NCBI GenBank assembly: GCA_016219185.1
Contig: JACRBZ010000066.1
Coordinates: 62,001-126,000 of the forward strand
DNA: 64,000 nucleotides
DNA from: Deltaproteobacteria bacterium
GTDB lineage: Bacteria; Desulfobacterota; Desulfobacteria; Desulfobacterales; Desulfatirhabdiaceae
Direction: 5' to 3'
The position numbers were made by a program, and so were the translations under genes. Under the pieces are notes generated by a model that had not been told where the DNA came from, did not search any database, and was given only the letters and a program-made list of their open reading frames with translations. Shown here in pieces: positions 28,769-39,600 of this stretch (within the stretch, counting starts at the first letter, position 1; each line of letters begins with the position of its first letter).

Positions 28769-29203
28769 ATGCCAAGTTTTGTAATTGCAGAAAAATGTGA
28801 TGGTTGCAAAGGCGGAGACAAAACCGCATGTATGTACATTTGCCCAAATGATCTGATGGTTCTCGATCCCAACGCCATGAAAGCGTACAATCAGGAACCC
28901 GATCAGTGCTGGGAATGTTTTTCCTGCGTAAAAATTTGCCCCACCCAGGCCATTGAAGTCCGTGGCTATTCTGATTTCGTACCGCTGGGAAGCAGCATCA
29001 TGCCGCTGATGAGCACCGAAGATGTCGTCTGGACCTGCAAGTTCAGAAACGGACTCATCAAACGCTTCAAGTTCCCCATCCGCACCACTCCGGAAGGCCA
29101 GGCCAATGGTTATCTGTCATTGAAAGGCAAAGATCTGGACAGCCAGCTCCTTTCAACGGAAGAAGCAGACGGCTACAAAATGATTAAACCGACATTGGTC
29201 TAA
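28769..29203 (+). CDS. aprB: Adenylylsulfate (APS) reductase beta subunit
   Basis: MPSFVIAEKCDGCKGGDKTACMYICPNDLMVLD..CWECFSCVKICPTQAIEVRGYSDFVPLG. Confidence 0.97.
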   Translation: MPSFVIAEKCDGCKGGDKTACMYICPNDLMVLDPNAMKAYNQEPDQCWECFSCVKICPTQAIEVRGYSDFVPLGSSIMPLMSTEDVVWTCKFRNGLIKRFKFPIRTTPEGQANGYLSLKGKDLDSQLLSTEEADGYKMIKPTLV

Positions 29204-29271
29204 CCCATCAGCATCGGATTATTTATTCAATCATCTCTTTGAATCAAATATAATTTTGAGGAGGATATAAC

Positions 29272-31245
29272 ATGGCATTACCGAACAAAATTTTGGGTGA
29301 AATCAAGGCCGAAAGAGATCCAAAAGTTGTAGAACGCGAAGTTGATATTCTTATTGTCGGCGGCGGCATGGCTGCCTGCGGTACGGCATTTGAAGTCAAA
29401 AAATGGGCCGCAGACGGCACCAAGATCCTGCTTTGCGACAAAGCCGCCATGGACAGAAGCGGTGCTGTGGCACAGGGCCTTTCCGCCATCAACACTTATG
29501 TTGGCACCAACAGCCCGGAAGACTATGTCCGGATGGTTCGTAACGACTTGATGGGTCTGGTTCGTGAAGACCTTATTTTCGACCTTGGTCGCCACGTGGA
29601 TGACTCTGTTCATCTCTTTGAAGAATGGGGACTTCCTGTTTGGAAAAAAGATGAAGCCGGAAAAACCCTGGACGGTAAAAAAGGCCTTGAAATGGGCTCC
29701 CTGAAAGGCGGGGCACAGCCGGTTCGCACCGGTAAATGGCAGATCATGATCAACGGCGAATCTTACAAGAGAATCGTTGCTGAAGCTGCCAAGACGGCTC
29801 TGGGTAATGACAATATCATCGAACGCTGCTTCATCGTCGAGCTTCTGCTGGATGCCAACAATGCCAATCAGGTTGCCGGTGCAGTGGGCTTCTCGGTTCG
29901 CGAAAACATCGTTTATATCATCAAAGCCAAAACCATCATGGTTGCCTGCGGCGGCGCTGTCAATATTTATCAGCCCCGTTCCGTCGGTGAAGGTAAAGGC
30001 CGCGCATGGTATCCGGTATGGAACGCTGGTTCCACCTACACCATGGCCATGAAAGTCGGCGCTGAACTTTCCATGATGGAAAACCGTTTCACCCCGGCCC
30101 GTTTTAAAGACGGTTACGGCCCGGTTGGTGCATGGTTCCTGCTGTTCAAAGCCAAGACCCTCAATGGTCTGGGTGAAAACTTTGCAGCCAGCGACGCCGC
30201 CAAGGCAGAACTTGCAAAATACGCTCCGTACGGCACTGCAGCGGTGACCCCGACCTGTCTGCGTAACCACCTGATGCTGTTTGAAATGAAGGCAGGACGC
30301 GGCCCGATCATCATGGATACGGTTACGGCCCTGGCAGCTCTTGGAAAAACCATGGACAAGAAAGAACTCAAACACCTTGAGTCCGAAGCATGGGAAGATT
30401 TCCTGGATATGACCTGCGGTCAGGCCAACCTGTGGTGCGCCACCAACACCGAGCCTGAAAAGAAAAACTCCGAAGTTATGCCGACCGAACCGTATTTGCT
30501 GGGTTCACACTCCGGCTGCTGCGGCATGTGGGTTTCCGGTCCGGATGAAGACTGGGTCCCGGCTGCCTACAAATGGGGACACAAAGGCAAAGTTTATAAC
30601 CGCATGACCACGGTTGTCGGTCTCTTTACCTCAGGTGACGGCGTTGGCTGCTCAGGCCACAAATTCTCCTCCGGTTCACATGCCGAAGGCCGTATTGTTG
30701 CCAAACAGATGGTGAAATTCGTCCGCGACAACGCGGATTTCAAACCCGCCATCAAAGAGTCTGCCGCAGCACTGGTTGACATGGTTTACAAACCGGTCAG
30801 AACCTATCTGGACAACTGCGCATACACCACTGCGGTTGATATCAACCCCAACTATGTAAAACCCTCCGGCATGGCCCTTCGCCTGATGAAGGCCACCCAT
30901 GAATACGGCGCTGGAACGGCAACATTCTATCAGACCAGTTCCAAGAGTCTTGAAATCGTCATGGATCTTCTGGCAACCATGCGCGAAGACTGCGAGAAAC
31001 TGGGCGCCGGCGACCTTCATGAACTGATGAGAGCATGGGAAATCAAACACCGTATCTGGACGGTCGAAGCTCACCTTCGTCACATCCAGTTCCGAAAAGA
31101 AACCCGTTATCCCGGATTCTACTATCAGGCAGATTATCCCGGACAGGATGATGCCAACTGGTTCTGCTTTGTCAACTCCAAATATGATCCGGCTGCGGGC
31201 ACATGGGATGTCTTCAAGAAAGACTACATCAAACTGATTGCCTAA
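29272..31245 (+). CDS. aprA: Adenylylsulfate (APS) reductase alpha subunit
   Basis: ERDPKVVEREVDILIVGGGMAACGTAFEVKKWA; MENRFTPARFKDGYGPVGAWFLLFKAK; 657 aa; adjacent to aprB. Confidence 0.98.
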   Translation: MALPNKILGEIKAERDPKVVEREVDILIVGGGMAACGTAFEVKKWAADGTKILLCDKAAMDRSGAVAQGLSAINTYVGTNSPEDYVRMVRNDLMGLVREDLIFDLGRHVDDSVHLFEEWGLPVWKKDEAGKTLDGKKGLEMGSLKGGAQPVRTGKWQIMINGESYKRIVAEAAKTALGNDNIIERCFIVELLLDANNANQVAGAVGFSVRENIVYIIKAKTIMVACGGAVNIYQPRSVGEGKGRAWYPVWNAGSTYTMAMKVGAELSMMENRFTPARFKDGYGPVGAWFLLFKAKTLNGLGENFAASDAAKAELAKYAPYGTAAVTPTCLRNHLMLFEMKAGRGPIIMDTVTALAALGKTMDKKELKHLESEAWEDFLDMTCGQANLWCATNTEPEKKNSEVMPTEPYLLGSHSGCCGMWVSGPDEDWVPAAYKWGHKGKVYNRMTTVVGLFTSGDGVGCSGHKFSSGSHAEGRIVAKQMVKFVRDNADFKPAIKESAAALVDMVYKPVRTYLDNCAYTTAVDINPNYVKPSGMALRLMKATHEYGAGTATFYQTSSKSLEIVMDLLATMREDCEKLGAGDLHELMRAWEIKHRIWTVEAHLRHIQFRKETRYPGFYYQADYPGQDDANWFCFVNSKYDPAAGTWDVFKKDYIKLIA

Positions 31246-31287
31246 TGATGGATATTTTCATTGACTTAGTTTAGCAGGATTATCACG

Positions 31288-31324
31288 CCTCCAGGTATCT
31301 TCAGATGCCTGGAGGTTTTTTTTA
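31288..31324 (+). terminator. Rho-independent terminator after aprA
   Basis: CCTCCAGG-tatcttcagatg-CCTGGAGG followed by a run of 8 T. Confidence 0.85.
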
Positions 31325-31330
31325 AACCAT

Positions 31331-31358
31331 GTTTTAAGTTTTAAGTTTTAAGTTTTAA
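31331..31358 (+). repeat. Four perfect tandem copies of GTTTTAA
   Basis: gttttaa x4 read directly in the aprA-qmoA intergenic region. Confidence 0.95.
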
Positions 31359-31454
31359 GCCTGACACGGGCAACAGCACCTAGAACCTAAAACCTAACAC
31401 TTAAACCTGTAACAGAAAAACAAACCCAAACCTTATAATGCACGGAGGGATAGC

Positions 31455-32732
31455 ATGACAGCAGACAAAGCAGCCCCTGCTAGTGGAAGCATTTTGGTAG
31501 TTGGTGGCGGGATCAGCGGACTGACCACTGCCATCGAAGCTGCCGAAGTGGGATACGAGGTGTTCCTGGTCGAAAAAAATCCTTACCTGGGCGGAAGAGT
31601 AGCGCAGTTGAATCAGTATTTCCCAAAGCTATGTCCTCCGTCCTGCGGTCTTGAGATTAATTTTCGAAGAATCAAGGACAATCCCAAAATCAAAGTGCTG
31701 ACACTGGCCGAAGTCGAGAAAATCAGCGGTACCCCGGGAAATTACGATGCCGATATCCGCATCAGCCCCCGATATGTTAATGAAAATTGCACCTGCTGCG
31801 GCGAATGCGCTGCGGCCTGTCAGGCGGAAGTATCCTCGGATTTCAATTTCGGCATGAACAAGATCAAGGGAGCCTATCTTCCCAATGATTTGTCCCTGCC
31901 GGCCCGATTTGTTCTTTCTCCGCAGATCATCGGCACAGAAGATGCCAAAAGGTGCAAGGAAGCCTGCAAGTATGATGCGGTTGACCTGGACATGGCCGCT
32001 AAAACCATCAGTCTGAAAGTGGGCGCCGTGGTGTGGGCAACCGGTTGGACGCCTTACGACGCCGGCAAGATCGACAATCTCGGCTTTGGCCGCTATCCCA
32101 ATATCATCACCAACATGATGCTGGAAAGACTGGCTTCCACCAATGGCCCCACCAGCGGGAAAATCACCCGTCCCTCGGACCAGAAGGCGCCGGAAAGCAT
32201 TGCCTTTGTCCAGTGCGCCGGCTCCCGCGATGAAAACCACTTGCCGTACTGCTCCTATATCTGTTGTATGGCTTCCCTCAAACATGCCACCTACATTCGC
32301 GAACAGTATCCGGATGCAAAGATCTTTATTTTCTATATCGATCTTCGGACCCCGGGCTATCGTTACGAAAAATTTTACGAGAATATCAAGGCAGATAAAA
32401 ATGTCTTCTTTATCAAGGGAAAAGTTGCCGAAGTCAGCGAAGACCCCAGTTCCCGCAACGTTACGGTCGTGGCTGAAAACGCCGTAACCGGCGAGAAAAT
32501 CCGCCAGACCGTTGATCTGGTCGTCCTGGCAACCGGTATGCAGCCGACAACGGCCCTTGCCAAACATCCAGCCGATCTGACTTATAATGAAGACGGCTTT
32601 ATCGTGAATGATTTTGTCAAAGGCGGAATGTTTGCTGCTGGATGCGCCAATAAGCCTGCGGACGTGGTGTCATCCAATCAGAATGCGACGGGCATGGCCC
32701 TTAAAGCCATTCAAACTCTGGTAAGGAGGTAA
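31455..32732 (+). CDS. qmoA: Quinone-interacting membrane-bound oxidoreductase subunit QmoA
   Basis: HdrA-like flavoprotein: SILVVGGGISGLTTAIEAAEVGYEVFLVEKNPYLGGRVAQLNQYFPKLCPPSCGLEIN; aprBA context. Confidence 0.96.
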   Translation: MTADKAAPASGSILVVGGGISGLTTAIEAAEVGYEVFLVEKNPYLGGRVAQLNQYFPKLCPPSCGLEINFRRIKDNPKIKVLTLAEVEKISGTPGNYDADIRISPRYVNENCTCCGECAAACQAEVSSDFNFGMNKIKGAYLPNDLSLPARFVLSPQIIGTEDAKRCKEACKYDAVDLDMAAKTISLKVGAVVWATGWTPYDAGKIDNLGFGRYPNIITNMMLERLASTNGPTSGKITRPSDQKAPESIAFVQCAGSRDENHLPYCSYICCMASLKHATYIREQYPDAKIFIFYIDLRTPGYRYEKFYENIKADKNVFFIKGKVAEVSEDPSSRNVTVVAENAVTGEKIRQTVDLVVLATGMQPTTALAKHPADLTYNEDGFIVNDFVKGGMFAAGCANKPADVVSSNQNATGMALKAIQTLVRR

Positions 32733-32742
32733 GAGGTTAACC

Positions 32743-35049
32743 ATGGATAAAAAATATGGCGTTTATATCTGCACGGGTTGCGGAATCGGAGATGCCCTGG
32801 ACATTGACGGCCTGTGCGCTACGGTCAAAAAAGCACGCAAAACAGCCAAGACGCATCCGTTTCTTTGCGGTCAGGACGGCGTTGCCATGCTTAAAAAAGA
32901 CATCAGCGAAGAAGGCGTCAACACCCTGGTCATAGCTGCCTGCTCCCGCCGGGTCAATTTTGATGTTTTCCGTTTTGACGGATGCATCGTGGATCGGGTG
33001 AACCTGAGAGAACAGGTGGTATGGTCCCATCCCAAAGGCGACAAATCCCTTGAAATAAACCATACACAGATGCTGGCCAATGACTACCTCAAGATGGGTA
33101 TGATCAAGGTTGAAAAAATTCAACTCCCCGATCCGTATAAGCTGGAAAATTTTACCAAGAAGATTCTGGTCATCGGCGGCGGCATCACCGGTATTTCCGC
33201 GGCACTGGATGCGGCAAAAGTCGGTTATGATGTCACGATCGTTGAAAAAGAAGCCAAACTCGGTGGTTATGCCACCAAAATCCGCAAACAACTGCCCGTC
33301 AAGCAGCCCTACACCAGCCTGATTTCCCCGATGATCGCAGATAAAATCCGTGAAGTCGAGTCCTTCTCCAACATCACGGTAAAAACAAATACAACCGTGG
33401 CCCGTATTGCCGGTCAGCCTGGCGATTTTACCGTGACTCTGAAAAAACCCGGTGAAGCACTGGAATTTGATGTTCCGTTTCCGCTGCCACCGGAAATGAA
33501 AGTGGATGCCAGCGGCAAGGATCTGGATAAGGACAAACTGAACGAGCTGTATAAAGAATTCAACAAGGGTAAAAACGACATTCTGTCTTTTGATCCCAAT
33601 GGAGAGAAATTCGGTGCCGTGGTTCTGGCTGCCGGCTGGCGGCCCTATTTACCTGCTGAAGGTGAATTCGCCCACCTTGGCTATGGCGCCATTGCCGATG
33701 TGGTCACCAATCACCAGTTCGAAGAAATCGCGGCCAAGGGAAAGATTCTGCGCCCCTCGGACGGCAAGGAAGCCCAGTCCGTCGTTTTTATTCAAAGCCC
33801 CGGACAGGGGGATGACAAGGACTTTGCCTATACGGGTTCCATCACCAGCATGGTTGCGCTGAAACAGGCCAAATATGTGCGGGAAGATTTCCCGGACGGC
33901 AAGGCCTATATCTTCTATCAGCACATGAGAACCCCCGGACTTCAGGAACTTTTCTACAAAAGCCTTCAGCAGGACCCCGGCATTTTTCTCACCAAGGGAG
34001 AAGTGATCAACGTTTCTCAAAACGGATCCGGCTTGATTGTTGAAGCCGACAATACCCTTTTGGGAGAGAAAATTCAGGTAAAGGCCGACATGGTCGTTCT
34101 GGGAACCGGCATGGTGCCGGCTACCGTGGATGATCCGGTGGTGAATCTGGCTTACCGTCAGGGACCCGGATTCCGGGATAATGCCATTTTCAATGGATAT
34201 GCGGATTCCAATTTCATCTGCTTTCCCTATGAAACCCAGAGAACCGGGGTCTATGCGGCAGGATGCATCCGCCGCGGCCTGACCATGGAAGAATCCATGG
34301 AAGATGCTACTGGCGCGGCCCTGAAAGCCATTCAGTGCGTTGAGTCCACCAACCGCGGAGTTGCGGTTCACCCGAGGTCCGGCGACATGTCTTTTCCGGA
34401 TTTCTTTTTTCAGAGATGCACCCAGTGCAAGCGATGCACCGAGGAATGTCCGTTCGGGGCACTGGATGATGATGAAAAAGGTACGCCAAAGCCAAATCCC
34501 ACCCGCTGCAGACGCTGCGGAACCTGCATGGGTGCCTGCCCCGAGCGGATCATCGGCTTTGCGGATTACAATATCGACAGCATCGGCTCCATGGTCAAGG
34601 CCATCGAGGTTCCCTCGACCGACGACTTTGATGATCCGCCGATGCGGATTCTGGGCCTGGTCTGTGAAAATGATGCGTATCCGGCCATCGACATTGCGGG
34701 CCTTAACCGGCTGCAGTTTTCCGCGGATGTCCGGCTGATTCCGATTCGCTGCCTGGGGTCCGTCAATGTCATCTGGATCAAGGAAGCCCTGTCCAAAGGC
34801 ATGGACGGCGTCTTTGTTCTGGGCTGCAAGCACGGCGATGACTACCAGTGCCATTTTGTCAAGGGCAGTGAACTGGCCAGCATCCGGATGAAAAAGATCG
34901 GCGAGGCTCTGGCAAGTCTGGCTCTTGAAGTGGAGCGGGTTGCCCAGTTTGAAATTGCCATCGATGAATTCGATAAAGTCCCCGTAATCATCAACGATTT
35001 TGTCAAACTCGTCACGGATATGGGACCGAACCCCTTGAAGGGTTTCTAA
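32743..35049 (+). CDS. qmoB: Quinone-interacting membrane-bound oxidoreductase subunit QmoB
   Basis: HdrA-like plus MvhD-like domains; CTQCKRCTEECPFGAL, CRRCGTCMGACPERIIGFADYN. Confidence 0.96.
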   Translation: MDKKYGVYICTGCGIGDALDIDGLCATVKKARKTAKTHPFLCGQDGVAMLKKDISEEGVNTLVIAACSRRVNFDVFRFDGCIVDRVNLREQVVWSHPKGDKSLEINHTQMLANDYLKMGMIKVEKIQLPDPYKLENFTKKILVIGGGITGISAALDAAKVGYDVTIVEKEAKLGGYATKIRKQLPVKQPYTSLISPMIADKIREVESFSNITVKTNTTVARIAGQPGDFTVTLKKPGEALEFDVPFPLPPEMKVDASGKDLDKDKLNELYKEFNKGKNDILSFDPNGEKFGAVVLAAGWRPYLPAEGEFAHLGYGAIADVVTNHQFEEIAAKGKILRPSDGKEAQSVVFIQSPGQGDDKDFAYTGSITSMVALKQAKYVREDFPDGKAYIFYQHMRTPGLQELFYKSLQQDPGIFLTKGEVINVSQNGSGLIVEADNTLLGEKIQVKADMVVLGTGMVPATVDDPVVNLAYRQGPGFRDNAIFNGYADSNFICFPYETQRTGVYAAGCIRRGLTMEESMEDATGAALKAIQCVESTNRGVAVHPRSGDMSFPDFFFQRCTQCKRCTEECPFGALDDDEKGTPKPNPTRCRRCGTCMGACPERIIGFADYNIDSIGSMVKAIEVPSTDDFDDPPMRILGLVCENDAYPAIDIAGLNRLQFSADVRLIPIRCLGSVNVIWIKEALSKGMDGVFVLGCKHGDDYQCHFVKGSELASIRMKKIGEALASLALEVERVAQFEIAIDEFDKVPVIINDFVKLVTDMGPNPLKGF

Positions 35050-35062
35050 ATAAACTAGCCTA

Positions 35063-35134
35063 AAAGGCTGATGACGGACGGCAAAAGGAGATTGAATCAC
35101 TTCAGCCGTCCGTCATCCGCCTTTCAGTTTTTTT
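35063..35134 (+). terminator. Long intergenic stem-loop with T run between qmoB and qmoC (terminator/attenuator or processing element)
   Basis: AAAGGC-t-GATGACGGACGGC ... GCCGTCCGTCATC-c-GCCTTT then CAGTTTTTTT. Confidence 0.7.
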
Positions 35135-35148
35135 AAGGAGGATTTATC

Positions 35149-36282
35149 ATGTCTGATGCGTATCTTGTTGAGCCAGATGTGGGGTTTATCAAAGAAGTTG
35201 CCGCACTTGGCGGAGGCGATCTGAAGAAATGCTACCAGTGTGCCACCTGCTCCGTGGTTTGTCCCATTTCCCCGGATAATAAGCCTTTTCCAAGAAAGGA
35301 AATGATTGCGGCATCCTGGGGACTAAAAGACAAACTGATCGGAAATGCCGATATCTGGCTGTGCCACAATTGCGGTGATTGTTCGACGCGATGCCCGCGC
35401 GGCGCAAAACCCGGCGATGTGCTTTCGGCCATTCGTGCTTATGCGATCACCGAATATGCAATTCCCAAGGCTCTGGGAAAAGCGGTGAACGACCCCAAAA
35501 AACTTCCGATGCTCATGGGAATTCCCGTAGCGATATTTATCGTTCTTGGCCTCATTACCGGACTGCTGCACTTTTTTCCGGAAGGAGATGAAATCGTCCA
35601 TTCGCATTTTTTCTCTTCCTGGCTCGTGGACATGATCATGGTTCCGCTTTCGATCTGGGCGGTGGCCATTTTTGCGCTGGGTCTCAAACGGTTTCTGGCC
35701 GATATTCACGCCAATGCGCTTCTGGAAGGAAAGACCGATAAGAAATCGATTGATCCCCTGGAATTTGGAAAAGCATTTTTCCGCATCATTCCCACGATCC
35801 TGAAACATGACAAATTCAATGAATGTACGGAGAACCGGGAACGGTCCACTGCGCACATGATGGTGCTGTTCGGATTTATCGGACTCTTTGTCGTTACCAG
35901 CATTTTCTTCGTCGTTCTGTATATATTCCAGATTCACGGGCCGTATTCCCAGCTCAATCCGGTCAAGTGGCTGGCCAATTTCAGCGGTATTGCGCTGGTT
36001 ATCGGCTGCGTGCTGATGATAAAAAGCAGGCTTTCCCAGAAAGATTCCGTTTCCGCTTACAAGGACTGGTCTCTTTTAGGCCTTGCCCTGGGATTGGGCC
36101 TGACCGGCATGCTGACGGAAATGACACGGCTCGGCGGGCTGGCGGGGTTGTCTTATGCCATGTATTTCATCCACCTGGTTTTCGTATTCTGTTTGTTTGC
36201 CTATCTGCCTTTTTCCAAACTGGCGCATCTGGTTTATCGGACGGTGGCCATGACTTACGCGGAATACGCCAATCGGAAATAA
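35149..36282 (+). CDS. qmoC: Quinone-interacting membrane-bound oxidoreductase subunit QmoC
   Basis: HdrC-like CYQCATCSVVCPIS, CHNCGDCSTRCPRGA plus a multi-TM cytochrome b-like part. Confidence 0.96.
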   Translation: MSDAYLVEPDVGFIKEVAALGGGDLKKCYQCATCSVVCPISPDNKPFPRKEMIAASWGLKDKLIGNADIWLCHNCGDCSTRCPRGAKPGDVLSAIRAYAITEYAIPKALGKAVNDPKKLPMLMGIPVAIFIVLGLITGLLHFFPEGDEIVHSHFFSSWLVDMIMVPLSIWAVAIFALGLKRFLADIHANALLEGKTDKKSIDPLEFGKAFFRIIPTILKHDKFNECTENRERSTAHMMVLFGFIGLFVVTSIFFVVLYIFQIHGPYSQLNPVKWLANFSGIALVIGCVLMIKSRLSQKDSVSAYKDWSLLGLALGLGLTGMLTEMTRLGGLAGLSYAMYFIHLVFVFCLFAYLPFSKLAHLVYRTVAMTYAEYANRK

Positions 36283-36390
36283 TGACCGTGGGATGTTTCC
36301 GGGGGGGGGCTGGTAACACGAAATCCCCCCTTACTCCCCTTGCCTGAGTGCGGGAATTTGTTTTTTTAAATCCACTGATATTGATGACAT

Positions 36391-36429
36391 AAAAGAGCCC
36401 CTTTTCTTAAATGGAAAGGGGCTTTTTTA
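36391..36429 (+). terminator. Rho-independent terminator after qmoC
   Basis: AAAAGAGCCCCTTTTC-ttaaat-GGAAAGGGGCTTTTTTA. Confidence 0.85.
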
Positions 36430-36601
36430 TTTTTGACTCCCGATGTTTTTGCTGAAAATGTTTTTGCAAAGACTATGATAAACATTTAGAATACAATAAA
36501 GTGAATTTAATAATCCATTTTAGAATTCCGGTATAATCGATCCAACTGCGCGTTCAATTTGCTGCTGGCGCTGCTGGTTTTTATGATTTGAAAACCGGAG
36601 C

Positions 36602-39600
36602 ATGGCTTGTTATTTTTTTCTCTTTTACCCGACACCGATATCTCCAATGACCTTAAAAAACAGCGAACTTCCAAACGAATTCTATTCCCAGTTTAAAATG
36701 TTCCATGAGATCATGTCCATCAAGGTCCGGGAGATCCTTCTGATTTCCAGCCCTTATGACGCCTATATCATGGAAGAGGACCGCAGTCTGGCGTCTCGTA
36801 TCGTCAATGAGTATATCGGCCTGAATCTGAGCCTGCCGCCACGGGTCACCCGGACATCTTCCGGCCGGAACGCGCTGACCCTTCTAGAGCAAAAAACGTT
36901 TGAAATGGTCATCACGATGCCGAATGTCGATGATATGGACGCCCAGACACTGGGCGTTAAAATCAAGGCAAAGCATCCCGATCTTCCGGTCATTCTGCTC
37001 AGCCACAGCCTCCGGTCCATCTTCCCTCAGGGTGAATATCGGAAATTGATGGGCATTGATAAAGTATTTATCTGGTCCGGGAATTCAGATCTCCTGCTCG
37101 CGCTGGTTAAAAACGCCGAAGATCGGCTGAATGTTGACCGGGATACCCAGCGGGCCATGGTCCGGGTGCTGATTCTGGTAGAAGACTCGCCTCAGTATTA
37201 TTCTTCTTTTCTGCCGCTGATTTACAAGGAAATCGTAAAACAGACCCAGGCGGTATTGGGGGTCGGACTGAACGAAGAACACCGGCTTCTGCGCATGCGA
37301 TCCAGGCCGAAAATCATGCTGGCCGAAACGTATGAAGAAGCCATGAATCTCTTCCGGAAATACCGCTCCTATTTGATCGGCATCATATCCGACACCCGAA
37401 TTCCCCGAAACGGCAAACTGGATGACCACGCAGGCGCGGATATTCTGGCCTTCATGAAACAGGAAATTCCGGACCTGCCGATTCTGATGCTTAGTTCGGA
37501 TCCGCATAACCGGATGAAGGCTGACCGCATTCCTGCGATATTTCTGGACAAAAATTCACCCAATCTGCTGATCGAACTACAGGATTTTTTTCTGAACCAC
37601 CTGGGTTTTGGTGATTTTGTTTTCAGGTTGCCGGACAGAACGGAAATTGACAGGGCATCGAGCCTGAGAACACTTGAACTCAAAATATCCCGGATTCCGG
37701 ACGAATCCCTGCTGTACCATGCCAGCCGGAATCATTTTTCCAACTGGCTGATGGCCCGTTCCGAATTCGCCCTGGCATCTACGTTCCGGAAAGTTCAGGC
37801 CAGTGAATTCCAGAATACGGCGGAACTGCGTCAATACATCATTTCCGGTCTGCACACGGTCAGAAAGCTTCAGCAAAAAGGGGTGGTGGCCCAGTTCAGA
37901 GCACAGACCTTTGATTCCGACATCATGGATTTCGTTAAAATCGGGGACGGATCCCTGGGCGGAAAAGCCAGAGGCCTTGCATTCATGTCTGTCCTGTTGC
38001 TTCAGCACCCCGCGCTCTTGATCGCTTATCCGCAGGTGTCCATACAAATTCCCAAAACCCTGGTCGTCACCACCCAGGGTTTTGAATCGTTTATCGCATT
38101 AAACCATCTGCAGTATTGCGCAAAAAACGATTTTTCAGACCAGGATATCTCGGAAATATTTTTAAAGGCGGAAATGCCGGAGTGGCTGGTATCCGATCTG
38201 GAGGCATTTCTGGTTCAGGTTCATTATCCCCTGTCCATCCGGTCTTCCAGTCTTCTGGAAGATGCGCAGTTTCAACCCTATGCAGGTCTGTACAAGACTT
38301 ACATGATTCCCAACAATCACCCGGATCCGACCATACGGCTCAGGCAATTGATCAATGCCATCAAGCTGGTCTATGCCTCGACTTATTATGAGGACCCCAG
38401 GTCGTTTGCCCGCAACTCGGTCAGTCAGCCCCAGGAAGAATCCATGGCCGTGATCATTCAACAACTGACCGGCGAGGTTTACGGGGACTATTTTTATCCT
38501 GCATTGTCCGGTGTGGTCCAGTCCCATAATTTTTATCCGGTTTCCCATATGAAATCCGAGGACGGCATTGCCCATATCGCCATTGGCATGGGAAAGACCG
38601 TTGTGGAAGGCGAAAAATCCGTCAGGTTTTCCCCCAGATATCCCCGGATTTTACCGCAGTTTACCACGGTCGAAGACATTTTGAGCAATTGCCAGCGATA
38701 TTTTTATGCGCTCAAGGTCCGGGACTATCCGGATGCGCTGAATTTCGACCGATATGCCAATCTCGAAAAACGGGAAGTAGACGAGGCGCAAGCCGAGTAT
38801 CCCATTCGAGTGCTTTCCAGCGTCTATATTCCGGACGAACACCGGATTCGGGACAGCGGCCATTTGCCGGGTTCCAAAATTGCCTCATTTGCATCCATAC
38901 TCAAGCACAATTTATTCCCCCTTCCCCAATTGCTTTCCGATCTGCTGGATCTTGGTAGAAAGGGCATGGGATGCCCGGTGGAAATCGAGTTTAGCGTCAA
39001 TCTGGGAACCGAAGACCAGCGGAAAAACGAATTCTATTTTCTTCAGATGCGGCCCATGGCTACCGAAATCGACCAGCAGGATGTGGTCATTACAGACGAT
39101 GACCTTCAAAAGCCCCTGTGTTTTTCCCGGCACGCACTGGGCAATGGAAAGTTTGGCTCTATTTCTGACATCGTTTATGTGAAGCCGCTGGAATTTCAAA
39201 TCAATGCCACCGAGCAGATGGCCGATGAGATCGGCAGGATCAATGCCATGCTGAGCCGGGAAAAGCGGCCTTTTCTGCTGATCGGCCCGGGAAGATGGGG
39301 AACGGCGGACAGGTGGCTGGGCATTCCGGTCCAATGGCGAAATATCTCGGGCGTGGGCGCCATCATTGAATTGAAGAACAGCCAGATCCATGCCGATCCT
39401 TCCCAGGGCTCCCATTTTTTTCAGAATATCACTTCCCTCGGCATCCCCTATATCACGGTGGCTGAAGATTCGGACGATACCCTGGATTGGAAACGGGTGG
39501 AAGCCTATTCATCCGTTCAGGAAACCCGGTATATCCGGCATGTCAGGCTCGACCATCCGGTGATCATAAAAATTCAGGGGAAGAAATCCATCGGCGTGAT

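Noticed and set aside
29278-30375. 365-aa minus-strand ORF
   Set aside because: Antisense to aprA; shadow ORF.
31331-31358. Possible CRISPR or regulatory repeat array (GTTTTAA x4)
   Set aside because: 7-bp contiguous tandem repeats without spacers; not CRISPR. Kept only as a simple tandem repeat.
33649-35100. 483-aa minus-strand ORF
   Set aside because: Antisense to qmoB, whose protein motifs are unambiguous; a shadow ORF in GC-rich coding sequence.
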